This document shows positions 27,392-45,667 of a stretch of DNA of 64,000 nt, one piece after another. Position numbers and translations under genes: made by a program. Source of the DNA: Enoplosus armatus (Eukaryota > Chordata > Actinopteri > Centrarchiformes > Enoplosidae); the NCBI RefSeq assembly GCF_043641665.1, contig NC_092196.1:20916319-20980318 (forward strand). The letters are read 5' to 3'. Numbering within the stretch: position 1 is the first letter of the stretch; every line of letters begins with the position of its first letter. Below the pieces are notes generated by a model. The model saw nothing but the letters and a program-made list of their open reading frames with translations. It was not told where the DNA came from and did no database searches.

Positions 27392-30300
27392 AGCGTGTTG
27401 ATAGGTCGTTTGTCTATCACCATCATGTCGTGCTGCCTTCAGGACATTTCAGAAGCGAATCTGAAACAACAATCATTTTCAATTTGGGTTCATCTGAGTG
27501 GTTCTCATCGTTTGAGCCACTAAATATTTGACATTTTTGCTTGAAAAATGACTGAAACAAATAATCAGTTATCAAAATAGTTATATAACTACTATCATAG
27601 TTCATTTTCTCGTTTCAATTCTAAATCAATTCATCATTTTAGTGACGTTTTAAGCTTGTTGTTAAGCTGCCACTAACGCCCCTGCGTTAAACTGATTTCT
27701 CAGTCGTCTTGTTTTTGGTGTGGACGTAAACGCAGTCAGTGTGTTGTCGGACAGAGATGGTTGTCTTGTCGAAGACGTCCTCAGACGTCTGTCCTCTTTC
27801 TCCAGGAGGATATGGCATCGACTTCTCTCAGGCCTCGGAGGACGTCAGCAGTGGAGTTTCTTTTGTGGCCCAAAAGATCCTGGAGCACGGCGTGACGTCC
27901 TTCTGTCCCACTCTGGTCACCTCTCCTCCTGCTGTCTACCACAAGGTGACACGATGGACTCTTTATGTCCTCAGTCAGTCCACATCAGCTGCACAGAGCA
28001 ATACATAGTACCCAATGATGAAGTTCAAAATATATTCAAACAAGTAAATAAACTCCACAGAGAACAGTCCGTTAAGGAGACCAGCCGGACTTTACACGCT
28101 GACTTTTGAGAGTTTTGTTATTGACTTTCTGAAGTGGAGTTTTGTTGAACTTTAATATTTGTGAGATGAAGCTGTTGTTGGTCTCTTTCTTTTTCTAATT
28201 ACAGAAATGTGTGTTTCAGGTTCTGCCTCAGGTCAAAGTTCACAATGGAGGAGCGCATGGAGCTGGAGTTCTTGGTAAGATGTTCATGGTGCTGTTCTGG
28301 TTTGAAATCCTGCCCGCTGTCACACCTCCACCAACCAGTCGCTGCCTGAAGACGGTGTCGTCACCATCAGATTGTCGTTTTGGAAAGTTATAACATTGTT
28401 GGACACAGATTTCATCATCAGAAAGGTGCTTTCAGAAAGACGATCACTGACAGCCTTTATGATCTTATCACACCGGAACAGAAGAAACAGGTCTGTTTCT
28501 GGGTCCACGTCATGTATGTTTTGGTTATTATTATCTTGTACTCCTGTGTTTAAATTTCTGCCCATTGGTTTCTACTGAAGACGTGAATCTCACAAACATA
28601 TAGTTTCATGTTTCAAAGGCTCAGTCATTCCCTCCAACAGCTGCTCGCTGTAGTTTTCATCAAACTAACAGCAGGAAATAGTGCCTGTGTTGGGGACTAT
28701 TTTCAGCGGCGGATGAATCCACATGGGGCAGCAGGACGGTGTGTGTGTTTAATAATAAGATATATGGGCTGCTTGTTGTTTGTGGTTTTGTCCTGCAGGT
28801 TTCCATCTGGAGGGCCCGTTCATCAGTGTGGAGAAGAAAGGAGCTCACCCCGAGCACTTCCTCCGTACCTTCCAGACCGGAGGGATCGAGGACCTGACGG
28901 AGGCCTACGGCAACCTGGACAACGTTGCCATGGTGACACTGGCTCCTGAGCTAGCCAGCAGCCAATCGGTGGTGAGGACGCTGTGCCAGAGGGGAATCAC
29001 TGTGTCCTTAGGTGAGCAGGTCCCGATGAGACTGCTGTGGCTGCCTGGAGGCTGGTTGTGAGCTGTATTTATGTGTGAACACCTCTGATCCCTCATGCAG
29101 GTCACTCTGTGGCCAACCTGTCCCAGGCCGAGGAGGCTGTTCAGCACGGAGCCTCCTTCATCACTCACCTCTTCAACGCCATGCTGCCCGTGAGTCCCAC
29201 CTCATCCCCGATCAGATTCTGTATCTACTCACCAAAAGGTCAAAACAACAATGAGACTGTAGTCAAGCTCCCAGTCCCTCCCCACCAACATCTGTTATCA
29301 TTGAACCATGGGGGGTCTGTCTGTCTGTCAGGACCAAAACAACACAAATGTTCTTGTAGCTCTGGTCAGGTCTTATTCATTACTTACTGCGTCTTCTTTT
29401 GTCTTTACTGTGGTCCAGTTCCACCATCGGGACCCTGGTATAGTGGGTCTGCTGACCAGTGATCGGGTTCCTGCAGGCAGGACAGTCTACTATGGCATGA
29501 TAGCTGATGGGATCCACACCAACCCTGCCGCCCTACGTATCGCTCACAGAGCTCACCCTGCAGGTCAGTGAGGGGCTTGAAGTGCAGAGAGGACAGCTGA
29601 GGTTACGGTCCTGGTGGCTCTGGTCAGGGGAGAGTCTCAGAGTCTGGACTACAGGGAGCCAAAGTCACTTCCTGTCTAGCCTCTGCTCCACAGTAATACC
29701 ATCCGTCTTTCTGGAGTTAACTCTCCATATTCTCAGACAAAGCAGCTGATGCAAGAAGCTGAAACCTTCTCGATTTTAATTAAACAACAATGACCAGCGC
29801 AGCAGGAAGTGACCTCATCGTAACTTGGTTTCTTCTGCATCCATAAAATTCACAAACACTCCTTTTAGCTGTAAGCTGCTGTCTGAAGTCCTTCAACCCG
29901 CGATGGTCTGTGGGCTCATGGGAAACATTAATGTTATTAAGAGTTCAAAAATGTCAATGAGATTTTGAGTGAAGTTTCAAAGGGTACATAAAGTAATTAT
30001 AGGAATGTGCTCATGAATTCCTTTATGTTCATGTGGAAGCAGGTTTCTCTTTCCAGTTTAGTAAAATGTTAAATGTTAAATTCTTTTTCCTTCAGGATGC
30101 CTTTGTAGCCCAAAATAGTGCCTTTGTTTGGTGTCTGTGGCGGATTATTATCCACTATGGACGCATCATTAGCTGAAGTGGCTGCATTGTTTGTTCCAGT
30201 TGGGGTTCCCAGCTGAAGACCAGTACTTTTTACAGACCAGTACACCCAATAAGCCATTATCAGTGCGTGGAACAGCTGGTATTTTCTTTGCTCAGACTTC

Positions 30301-31471
30301 TGGGTGTTTAGGGAGCCCATAAAAATAGAACAGGATGTCTGTCGCCACCCCCGCCTCCCAGAACCCCCCTCCAGCTTCTCTCCTCGCTCTGTTAAACGCG
30401 ATGAAGCAGAATGTACGAGACCGACTACAGGTCCGGTTCCTGACGTTACACCTCACATTGTGTGGAATATAGAAAAAGATTCAAATGATTTTGTTAAACT
30501 TCCAAAGAACCTGAAACCTGTTAGTGATGATGACGTAGACACCTTCATCACCCCTGTGTGTTGCTGCTGTTGTGGTGTTTAGACATGCCAGCAGCTCCGT
30601 GTCTCTGTTGGTCCAGACTTGTGATGAGATGTGGTTCAGACCTTCGTGGTCCCCTCAGGATGAACTGTAGTAACTCTGGTGATCCTCTGACTCTTCATCT
30701 AGCGCCACCATCAGGTCAACACGTGGTCATCACATCTGTTGGTGCTTTCAGGTTTGGTGCTGGTGACAGACGCAATCACAGCGATGGGTCTTCCTCCTGG
30801 TCGTCATACTCTGGGCCAGCAGGTCATTGAGATCCAGGGTCTCCACGCTTACGTGGCAGGTCTCACTTTGTCTTCACTTTTAAAATACAGCAACACATTT
30901 TCTATTAGAAAACAAATGTGATGGATTTCTTAAAGTGGATGTTACATTTTATATTGACTTTGAGTTTGAATTGATAAATCTGTGTTTTAGGCACGAAGAC
31001 GCTCTGCGGCAGCATAGCCACGATGGATATGTGTATGCGGCACTTTAAACAGGCTTCAGGTGAGTTTGTGTGATTTGGTTTCTTGATTAACTTTAAAACT
31101 TGTTCTGTCTTCTGTCCTGGCAGCCAGAGACCAGCCTGACTGCAAACTAATACACTAAAAATGCCTTTGTGTTGTGTTCTGTAACAACACAAAGCTCATG
31201 TCAATGTTCATGCATTCAGACAAACAGGGCGCTCGGTGTGGGGTGGAGGGATTTCTCACCATAAATGATGATGATAATTCATCATAAAATAACATTGGGT
31301 TTGGAGAAGGCATCTTTCTTCCAGTAGATACAATATTCTTCAGTGTTCAAACACACGGACACGGTGACAGATACTGGCGAGAAGTCCTGCTAAAATACAG
31401 GATCTCACCCCAAGCTCCTCGCAGCCTCCCACAACAACAACAACAACAACAACTCCGTTTTCTGAATTGCC

Positions 31472-31507
<36 letters not shown>

Positions 31508-31780
31508 GACAGGCTGCAGTGTGGAGGAAGCTCTGGAAGCTGCGTCCCTCCATCCTGCTCAACTTCTGGGTGTCAGTGATAAGAAGGGAACCCTGGACTA
31601 CGATTCAGACGCAGGTCAGGCTTTGCCGTCATCTCTGCAGTGAACATGAATTGTGTTTTACTGCTTGTGTGTTTGACCCAAATATACTTGACTGCTGCAG
31701 ACCTCGTGTTGCTCGATGATGCCCTCAACGTCAAAGCCACCTTCATTTCTGGAGAGGAGGTTTGGAGGAAAGGACCATAG
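27031..31780 (+). CDS. amdhd2: N-acetylglucosamine-6-phosphate deacetylase
   Basis: Eleven coding exons: 27031-27113, 27219-27355, 27806-27945, 28220-28274, 28799-29011, 29101-29189, 29419-29563, 30752-30859, 30991-31059, 31513-31614 and 31701-31780. All phases match, giving 406 residues (human 409). The enzyme removes acetate from GlcNAc-6-phosphate and so opposes the hexosamine pathway and recycles amino sugars. Metal and active-site landmarks of the amidohydrolase fold are present: HLEGPF with Glu143, GHS with His211, HLFNAM with His232 and VTDA with Asp294. The start [15 protein letters not shown] was chosen because [10 protein letters not shown] aligns with the family N-terminus. Intron 1 is only 105 bp and almost wholly CA and TG repeat. 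Intron 8 has a weak GTCTCA donor. Intron 7 carries a dispersed repeat. All key residues are intact, so the gene should be functional. Confidence 0.96.
27119..27212. repeat. CA run plus TG run filling amdhd2 intron 1
   Basis: A CA tract (27119-27149) and a TG tract (27176-27212) flank a 26-bp spacer within a 105-bp intron. They are mutually complementary, so the pre-mRNA intron could fold back on itself between donor and acceptor. Confidence 0.95.
27357..27390. repeat. CA run at the donor of amdhd2 intron 2
   Basis: The intron starts GTACACACAC and continues as CA to about 27390, so the donor site merges into the microsatellite. Confidence 0.93.
28575..28735. repeat. Dispersed repeat (TATAGTTTCATGTTT / TCAGCGGCGGATGAATCCACAT)
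   Basis: This copy, in amdhd2 intron 4, shares phrases in order with 45293-45425, 58425-58765 (inverse) and 63282-63500 (inverse): AAACATATAGTTTCATGTTT, GGCTCAGTC and GGACTATTTTCAGCGGCGG. Four copies in 64 kb make it an abundant local family. Name not assigned. Confidence 0.7.
30615..30725. repeat. Dispersed TTAGCATGCTAAC repeat (copy 3, partial)
   Basis: GAGATGTGGTTCAGACCTTC followed by the CCCTCAGGATGAACTG and CAGCGCCACCATCAGG-like phrases match 21590-21680. It sits in amdhd2 intron 7, about 30 bp before the acceptor of exon 8. Confidence 0.75.
31472..31506. repeat. TG microsatellite just before the amdhd2 exon 10 acceptor
   Basis: A TG run ending 6 bp before the acceptor AG takes the place of a conventional pyrimidine tract. 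The sequence TTGACAG follows directly. Confidence 0.93.
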
Positions 31781-33140
31781 AAGAAGAAGAGGCGGGAACT
31801 GGCCCGACATCCGGGACCCTCGGTGCCTTCAGGGGACGCTGTTTACCACAGAGCCACATATCTGATGAATGTTTTAATTCATCAGGACACAGTGAACTTC
31901 ATCTTCAACCCCCCCTCTCCCTTTTTTATGTAAGCATCTTTGAATCAGCAATTCAGTTCTTATCTGAGGTGAATTCTTGTCTTTAGACTGCATAGATGAC
32001 ATGACATATGATTATATACTGACTGTGAGCCTTTATATTAATCATGTTACATCGATGGGATTTAGAGGGAAACGGTTTGGTATTAAACTGGAGAAATCAC
32101 CATTCAGTGAATGTGACTGTAACATGATTGTTCCTCTTCCAAGCAATAACATTTCCTTTTGTTATATTATGTGTTTGGGTGGATTTCTGTTGTTCATGTA
32201 CCGTACGACGGCCTCCACTGTGTATAGAGTCAAATCCTCAGTGTTCATATATAGTTCACTACAGGCAGCACTCAGGCTGCCATCTGTTTATTCCAGTTCA
32301 TATATACACTCTGCACGTCATGTATGACGGAAACAACAACTCACACATCTGAAATGAACTACACACTGCTTTTAGTGTAAGTGGTCACCAGCCAACTGGT
32401 TAAACTGATTACTTTCCTTTTTCATGCAAAATCTTCATCTAAGTACAATATTTCCCTCTGAAACTGCATATAAAGTAAATACAAGTGCCTCAGAATTGTA
32501 CGTAAGTACAGTATTTGAGTAACTGTACTTCCCACCTGATAGTTTTACTGTTTCAGGTTTTGTCTTCTGGCTCAAACACTTTGACAATACATTTTATAAG
32601 ATAATCAAACGTGGCCTTCCATGGAAACACTGAAGAACAAATACCCCACAACTGTGCACCAACAGTCGCCTACTGCAGTAAATGTAGATACTGGTATGGT
32701 ACTAATACGCATTTTATAATTAGCATTTAAAGATTTTTATCAAATTTATAAGACAGTCAAATCTGATTGGCTCGCTGCTCCTGTCTACTTCCCTTTGGCG
32801 CGTGCCAGTCTGGCGCCAAGGCTCCCATTTCAGGTAAAGCTGAACAGGATAAAGGTAGACTGTAATTCAGATTATTAGAATCTAATATTAGTATGCACCA
32901 CAGAAAGATTATTTATAAATCAACAAACTTACACAAAACCCAACCCTCACAGAGGAGAAGGTGAGCACGAGCATCACATGATTTTATGGTATTTGAACAA
33001 TGTTAAACTAAAAACCCAGAACTGTAGCTCTATTTTATGGACATAAAGTGCTACTTGGTGAATTCTTTATATGCCGAATTAAGCAGAAAGCAGTACTGAC
33101 TCGTAGGAAAAACTTAAATTCATGTTTTACAAAGTGCACG
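31781..33140. other. amdhd2 3' flank and spacer
   Basis: This follows the amdhd2 stop. ATTAAA at 32082 is a possible poly(A) signal. A GGTGGAAGTAC-type fragment lies at 32440-32535. The rest shows no gene. A candidate promoter is given separately at 32765-32833. Confidence 0.5.
32765..32833. promoter_or_regulatory. Candidate promoter with inverted pair of E2F-like sites and a CCAAT box
   Basis: ATTGG (inverse CCAAT) lies at about 32766-32770. TTTGGCGCG at about 32794 and GGCGCCAAG at about 32812 are facing E2F-type sites (consensus TTTSGCGC) 18 bp apart. CAG|GTAAAG at 32833/32834 resembles a leader-exon donor. No gene starts here unambiguously; the next gene on the plus strand is capn15. Confidence 0.35.
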
Positions 33141-33147
33141 CCTGCCT

Positions 33148-33480
33148 ATGAGCCCGGCAGCTTTACTGTTAGCTAGCTTTTTAGTGGAGTTTGGTTGGAA
33201 ATGGAACTGCACGGATATGTCTCGGTGTCCTGAACTCTCCTCATCTTCGACCGTAATGGAGGAAGAAGATATTCATCTTGACCGGATAAGAGGTCGATAC
33301 GTCCCGGCTGCTGCCCGGTGTCCTGTCCCGAAAAGGTCCCTGGAGACAAGACCTGGTCTACGGCGGCGAGCTGAAGGAGAGCTGCGCCAAGCTAGCTACA
33401 GTTAGCCACCGGAAGCCCGACACTCGGGGGGAAAGACCTTCAAAATAAAGTGTCTGCGCATACAGAGAAGAAGGGTATAT
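33148..33480 (+). other. CpG-rich block, possible capn15 leader/promoter
   Basis: The block is richer in CpG than its flanks (CGACCG, CCGG, CGATACG, CGGCGGCG and others). It is open in one plus frame from 33148 to 33405 without a recognisable protein. Position and composition fit a promoter or untranslated exon of capn15, whose coding start is 5.4 kb downstream. Confidence 0.3.
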
Positions 33481-33889
33481 ATCCTCTCCGTGGTCGGGGC
33501 CAGCCAAACCCACTTTACACTGTGTGCTGTGTTGAAAGTCAAGCTCATGTTAGCAATTCATTCTGCCATACATGTTAACAACAACAGTTAAATGAACACT
33601 TTAATCAGTAGGGTCTGGTTACAGCAGGTCAGAGTTTCCTCTGAGAAATGATACGTAGCTACACTGGAAATGAAAATGGTTAATATATTGAGTCTTGAAT
33701 GTGTCGTGCACGGACATGTTTTATTGGCCTTCAATGGAGCTGATGTGTTATTTTCTCTTTCTGTATTCCCGATACAGCAGTTTTATTTTGAATGCTGTGA
33801 CAGGAAGTGTTTTGTATTCCCGGTGGCTTGACGGTGCTGATGAGAGGAGACCAGTGGTGACTGTGCACATCGGGCTGAAATGAAAGAGG

Positions 33890-33962
33890 ATGCATGGAGG
33901 TCTCAGACAGCTGGCAGGAGTATTCGTCCTCTTCTTGCTCAACGCGTCCCGTCTGCTCTCAG
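33890..33962 (+). other. Candidate exon encoding a signal-peptide-like start
   Basis: From ATG 33890 a 24-codon frame reads MHGGLRQLAGVFVLFLLNAS and RLLS, a basic start followed by a hydrophobic core, then a good CAG|GTGAGT donor at 33962/33963. A second ATG at 33894 opens another frame to the same donor. Spliced to the exon at 35261, either frame stops soon. So it is either an untranslated capn15 leader with short upstream ORFs, or the first exon of an unrecognised secreted protein. Confidence 0.25.
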
Positions 33963-34984
33963 GTGAGTCCAGAGACCCTCAGAGCTGCTGGTTGTTTCAG
34001 TGTCCTCCTGCTGGTCTGCAGTGTCTCACTCCGCCACCAGCTGTACTGCAGGTGCACCAGGTTACCTAAACATGAACTTCAGTATCAGCAGGGGTGCATC
34101 TGCATTGAGGTACAGAGGACTTCACTTGCATGCGTCCCTCCTGGATGAAACTACACACAGATTTGTCTTTAGTAGTAATTGTTGAAATGTAAATTCTTGA
34201 TGTATTGATTGTTATTGTGTCATTCAGAGACGGATAGAAGACACTCCGATAGAAGGAGACAGGGGAGACAAAGACGGAGACAGATGCTCTGAGACGCGAT
34301 TCTGATGTGAAGGACACTAGAAGTGGATTTTTAGTGGAGAACATATGTTTTGTGATGAGTGTGTCCGTATCACACACTGAGCTTCTCCGACAGATTTTAA
34401 GTCCTTGTTCAAGGACAAAAGTGTGGAGTGAGAGGGAGCTGAAGCAACCAGACCTCTGTATGTTCCCATCAACAGTCTGAGCAATGTCACTGTCCCATGT
34501 AGACACGTTGAATACTGTTTGTTTGCAGGCCACTTATGCTCAGTACTGATTAAATGTGAATACGATGCATTTTTAAACTAATCGATATAAAACAAGCCTT
34601 CAGTTTGAGGCCTGAAGAGTCAATATGTTTTATAAAGATGAAGAAGATTTCATCAGATTGAAAAGTTCATTCTTGACCTTGGAAACAGCAGCTGGCAGAA
34701 CACTCTTACCTCTGGAGCTTTCGACTGTATCACATGGTCTTCCTCTGAGACGTCTCCTCCAAGTCGAGATTGAATCTTGATCTCTCGACCAGCAGAATGA
34801 ACTTCTCAACTTTTAAGCCAACGTGGAGGAGATATTAAAGTCAATAAAATATGTCTTGTTGTTAGAAAGAATAACTCTGACCCAAACTTAAACAAACTTG
34901 TTTAAACCCAAATTTTGCAAGTCTTAAATAAGGCTGTCATGTTTCATAGAATATGCATGTAGAATAGATCAGAGTACAGTAATC

Positions 34985-35215
34985 CTACACTGGTTTATTT
35001 TCTCTAAAAGGTCAGAAAATAGTGAAAAACCTCCAATAATTTCTACAAGGCCAAGGTGACGTGTTCAGATGTCTTGTTTATCGGAGATATTCAGAAAAGC
35101 ATCAAATCTTCATCATTTGAGAAGTTTGAATCTGACAATATTTTGTTTTGATGGAAAATGGAAAAATGACAGTAAATGAATAAACAATAAATCAGTTATC
35201 AAATTGTCAAATACC
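34985..35215. repeat. Fragment of the TCTATAAAATGTCAGAAAAT repeat family
   Basis: AAAGGTCAGAAAATAGTGAA, CAAGGTGACGTGTTCAGATG, AAGCATCAAATCTTCATCAT and AATAAATCAGTTATCAAATT follow the same order as the family at 24165-24430. Confidence 0.7.
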
Positions 35216-35260
35216 AGCTGAGTTTGTTTCAGTATCTGTCACCTCTGCCTCCCCCCTCAG

Positions 35261-35448
35261 GACCCCTCCACTTGAGCCAGCAGCATCATGGGAGGTTCCA
35301 CCTCCTCCCTTGTTGAGGAGGCCGAGGGTGACGCTGCACCCCGGGGCGCTGCTCTGCCCCCCTCCCCCATCATGGGATGTCTGAGGAGCAGCCAGAGCAC
35401 CTCCATCCCTCGGCAGCTTCCCAGAGCCAGCAGGCACAGAGAGCGCAG
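35261..35448 (+). CDS. capn15: Candidate upstream coding exon of capn15 with MGGSTSS start
   Basis: A pyrimidine-rich acceptor (CTGCCTCCCCCCTCAG) and a strong donor (CGCAG|GTAAGA) bound this exon. ATG 35288 has A at -3 and G at +4 and an in-frame stop 12 bp upstream. It opens 53 codons and ends in phase 2. The exon starting at 38798 (acceptor CCCTCAG) is phase-2 compatible and has no stop before the capn15 ATG at 38814, so joining them would add 59 residues to CAPN15. MGGSTSS fits the N-myristoylation consensus (Gly2, Ser6). An in-frame MGCLRSS at 35372 also resembles an acylation signal. Known CAPN15 proteins start close to the first zinc finger, so this is a hypothesis. Confidence 0.35.
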
Positions 35449-35587
35449 GTAAGACAGACTGAGGACAGGGAGGACAGGGGGGACCGAGAGGACAGGATGG
35501 ACAGGGAGGACAGGGAGGGCACAGCTGTCTGTGTTCACATAATCAGAACTCAGTTCTGTACATTCAGAGCGCTCAGCTGCTTCTTAC

Positions 35588-36080
35588 CAGCTCATAAACA
35601 ACAGACACTTCCGTTCCTTCACTAAACAACAGACACTTCACTTCCTTCATTAAACAACAGACACTTCAGTTCCTTCACTAAACAACAGAGACGCTTCACT
35701 TCCTTCATTAAACAACAGACACTTCACTTCCTTCATTAAACAACAGACACTTCACTTCCTTCATTAAACAACAGACACTTCAGTTCCTTCACTAAACAGA
35801 GACACTTCACTTCCTTCATTAAACAACAGAGACGCTTCACTTCCTTCATTAAACAACAGACACTTCACTTCCTTCATTAAACAACAGACACTTCACTTCC
35901 TTCATTAAACAACAGACACTTCAGTTCCTTCACTAAACAGAGACGCTTCAGTTCCTTCACTAAACAACAGAGACGCTTCAGTTCCTTCACTAAACAGAGA
36001 CACTTCACTTCCTTCATTAAACAACAGAGACGCTTCACTTCCTTCACTAAACAACAGAGACGCTTCACTTCCTTCACTTG
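35588..36080. repeat. AACAACAGACACTTCACTTCC minisatellite
   Basis: About 17 tandem units of 26-30 bp, built on AAACAACAGACACTTCACTT then CCTTCATT. Variants swap ACTTC/AGTTC and CATT/CACT, or drop the CAA. Confidence 0.95.
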
Positions 36081-38718
36081 GGACAGAAAGCTGCTCCCAG
36101 CCTCCGTTTACTGCCAGTTTTCTTGGGGGTGCAAACACCCATCCCACCCCCAGAGCCCCCGCAGGTCACGGTCCGTCTCAGCTTATGTGACTACATTATC
36201 AGCAAACAGCAGAGATGCGGTCCTGAGGTCCCCGTGGACTCTGACAGGTTCTACATCAGACCTGAATGGACAGAAGAAGTCTCAGTGCTAGAGACACACG
36301 TCTGTTTAGATCAGGAGCAGGACTCCAGGACAACACAAATATTAATATTAAAGGCCAACGAAGGCTGTCGGTCCTGAGACGGTGCTGCTTATTAATTCTG
36401 TGTGTACCAATGAGTGATTATGATGATTTATTAATGTTATTGCACCTTAAGTGTGACGGCAGGATGTTTCATTTATATTCTACAGTTGTGAGGACGTCCT
36501 GGGCTCCAGTATATCCTCGTGAATTTTTCATGAGTTGGTCGATATAAAGTAAACCCCAGCGTCCCCGAGTTTTGTTCAAATCTCCACTTATTAATTATTG
36601 CTGTATCTCTGTCTGATGGAAGTCTTCTGCTGCCACGTTGTCCCGTCCCTCATCAGACTTCCAGCAGGAGTCAAGTTACTCTGACAGGAAGCGTAACGCG
36701 ACCGGGGGAATCCCTGATGACTGAACTGTAGACGTTAGTCTGGAAATGCACACACATGCTTTCCAGAGGGAGTTTGGTTCAATGCATGACGATGAAAATG
36801 GACCAGCAGAGACATCTGGAAGAAAACATCTGTGCAGGAAAGTCTCTAAATATCAGGAGTGTTTGTGGAGCTGTTGTTTCCAGAGGTTGACATTAAAGTC
36901 GCATCAAGCAGCTGGAGGACGAGCTGCAGCAGAAATACGTCTCTAAATGCATGTAGTTGTTTTCTGAAGCTGGAATATGTTAGAAAAACATCATATTGTA
37001 TTCATGAGTAAAGCCAACAACGTTGCATATTGATTCATATAATATTATATAATACACTTTATTTATTCAGCTCCTTTCAAAACCAGGTTACAAAGTGTTT
37101 CACATGGAAACAATCAACACTACAACTGAATAAAGTCGGACAACTAAGTAGAATAAAATAACGAACAATAAAATGAAATATATATATATATAAACAAGGT
37201 GATAATGATCAAAAGAGAGAAATAAACAGATAAAACTGAAGAAATGAAAACGTAGTAGCAACAAAACAACAAAATGCTTTTTAAAAAGAAACGTCATCAG
37301 ATTTTATCTGTAAGGTGTGATCAAATAATTAAGTGATAATTAATAACAATTTTTACTCCTTTTGCGCTTCAGTAAATAAATGAAATACATGAAACCGAGA
37401 CGCTCTTCAGTTAATTTGAAGACCAGTTGTTGTTTACAAGTCGACGGATGTGAGTTTTGTAGGAAATAATAAAGGTACCCCGGGGACGGACTGAAGTAAA
37501 CTAATATAAATATAAAGCTAAATGAAGTATTTCTGCCTGTTATTATCTTTGACCTTCTAGGTGCAGATTAGACTTCAGTAAATAAATAAAAGACATAAAA
37601 TCTACACGGATGTTTGGAGGCACCGATCAGTTTTGAGTTTCAGTGTATTTAGCAGGAAGTACTGAAGGTAGTTTGTAAAAACCTCCCGTACAGCAGCAAA
37701 GCGTCTCTGCGTCCTCCGTTTCCACCTCTGTTCATGCTGACGTCCTCCCCGAGCTCCTCGTCTCAGAACTCGTCCACGTCGGACTCCGCTGGAAGTTTCA
37801 GGCTCGATGCCGAAGCCGCTTCGAGCAGCCAGAAAATGTGGGCCAGCCTCCACATGAGGTCCCTCTGGCTCCTCCAGTCTGGATCTCCCTCCGGATGCCA
37901 TCACGCAGATGATCTGAGGCTGTTCTGGAACATAAATCTTCGATGTTTAACAGTGTTTTTGTACCAGATTCAGAGTTTTACGAAGAACTGAAGGCTCTAA
38001 AGCTCCATCAGTGTCTGTGAGGGACCAGTTAATGTTGTTGCTGTAGTGCAGCTTCTTGTTTCATTTCCATATTCATGCATTTTAATTCTGTCCTCCGAGC
38101 CACCGCAGGGTATAGAAAAACACAAGAACTGCTAATGCATCCATTTATTTTTGGATCTTTCCCTCGTTCCTTCCTCCTTTTCTCCTCTTGGGATCGGACA
38201 GTTACATAAAACCAGAGTTCAGCTGAAGACAGCCAAGATATCTTTCACGTTACACTTGTTACTAGCAGATATTTGTGTTATATATACATATATATACATA
38301 TATATGTATATATAGGTAGGTATTATATCAGTGAATGTGACCACTGTCACGCCGAAGTCACAGGAAACACCTCAAACTGGAACGAACCGTCCCTGAATGA
38401 TCCTCCTGACACACTGAAGGGTTAATGTCCTCCAAAAAACGTTCTCAGAGGACGACAAAACTCTTATATATTGTTATTATTATTATTCTTTAATCAATTA
38501 AACTGATCAACTGACGAAGGCCAATATAAGAGGAGACTTGATTGATCTCAGAGAGTGAAAGTCACATGTAGCAGCACAGAGACGAGAGGTAAGGAAGCAG
38601 ATAAAGAGCTTTTTGAATGAGAGGTTACATTAAAATTATTATTATATTAGTCTCATATATAATATATGTGCAGTACATGTCATTTACAGACACGATACAG
38701 TAGTAATACACTACTACT

Positions 38719-38719
38719 A

Positions 38720-38763
<44 letters not shown>
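38719..38763. repeat. TA dinucleotide run before the capn15 start exon
   Basis: A TA run of about 45 bp ends 34 bp before the acceptor at 38797. A further ATATATAC-rich palindromic stretch lies at 38279-38316. Confidence 0.93.
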
Positions 38764-38766
<3 letters not shown>

Positions 38767-38813
38767 TATGAATCTGAAGTGTTGTTTTCTCCCTCAGTTT
38801 CTCTTCTGGTTCG

Positions 38814-45667
<6,854 letters not shown>

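Larger units (their letters stand above)
35450..38797. other. Spacer or capn15 5' intron
   Basis: Besides the minisatellite, this holds a non-repetitive block at 36080-36300 and a GC-richer block at 37690-37915. Both are open in more than one frame, but neither has a recognisable protein. A TA run precedes the capn15 exon. If the exon at 35261 is used, all of this is intron. Confidence 0.45.

Noticed and set aside
30304..30582. 92-codon frame within amdhd2 intron 7
   Set aside because: No domain, not needed for the enzyme, and its 3' end runs toward a dispersed repeat.
33148..33405. 85-codon frame starting MSPAALLLASFL upstream of capn15
   Set aside because: CpG-rich composition explains the open frame; no homology recognised, so only a possible leader/promoter is listed.
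36078..36377. A 99-codon plus frame beside the 28-bp minisatellite
   Set aside because: Not recognised; starts at the repeat border, lacks a convincing acceptor and donor, and ends in low-complexity sequence.
37602..37991. Overlapping plus and minus frames, Ser-rich or Arg-rich
   Set aside because: Both strands are open over the same GC-richer patch without family resemblance, so no coding strand can be chosen.
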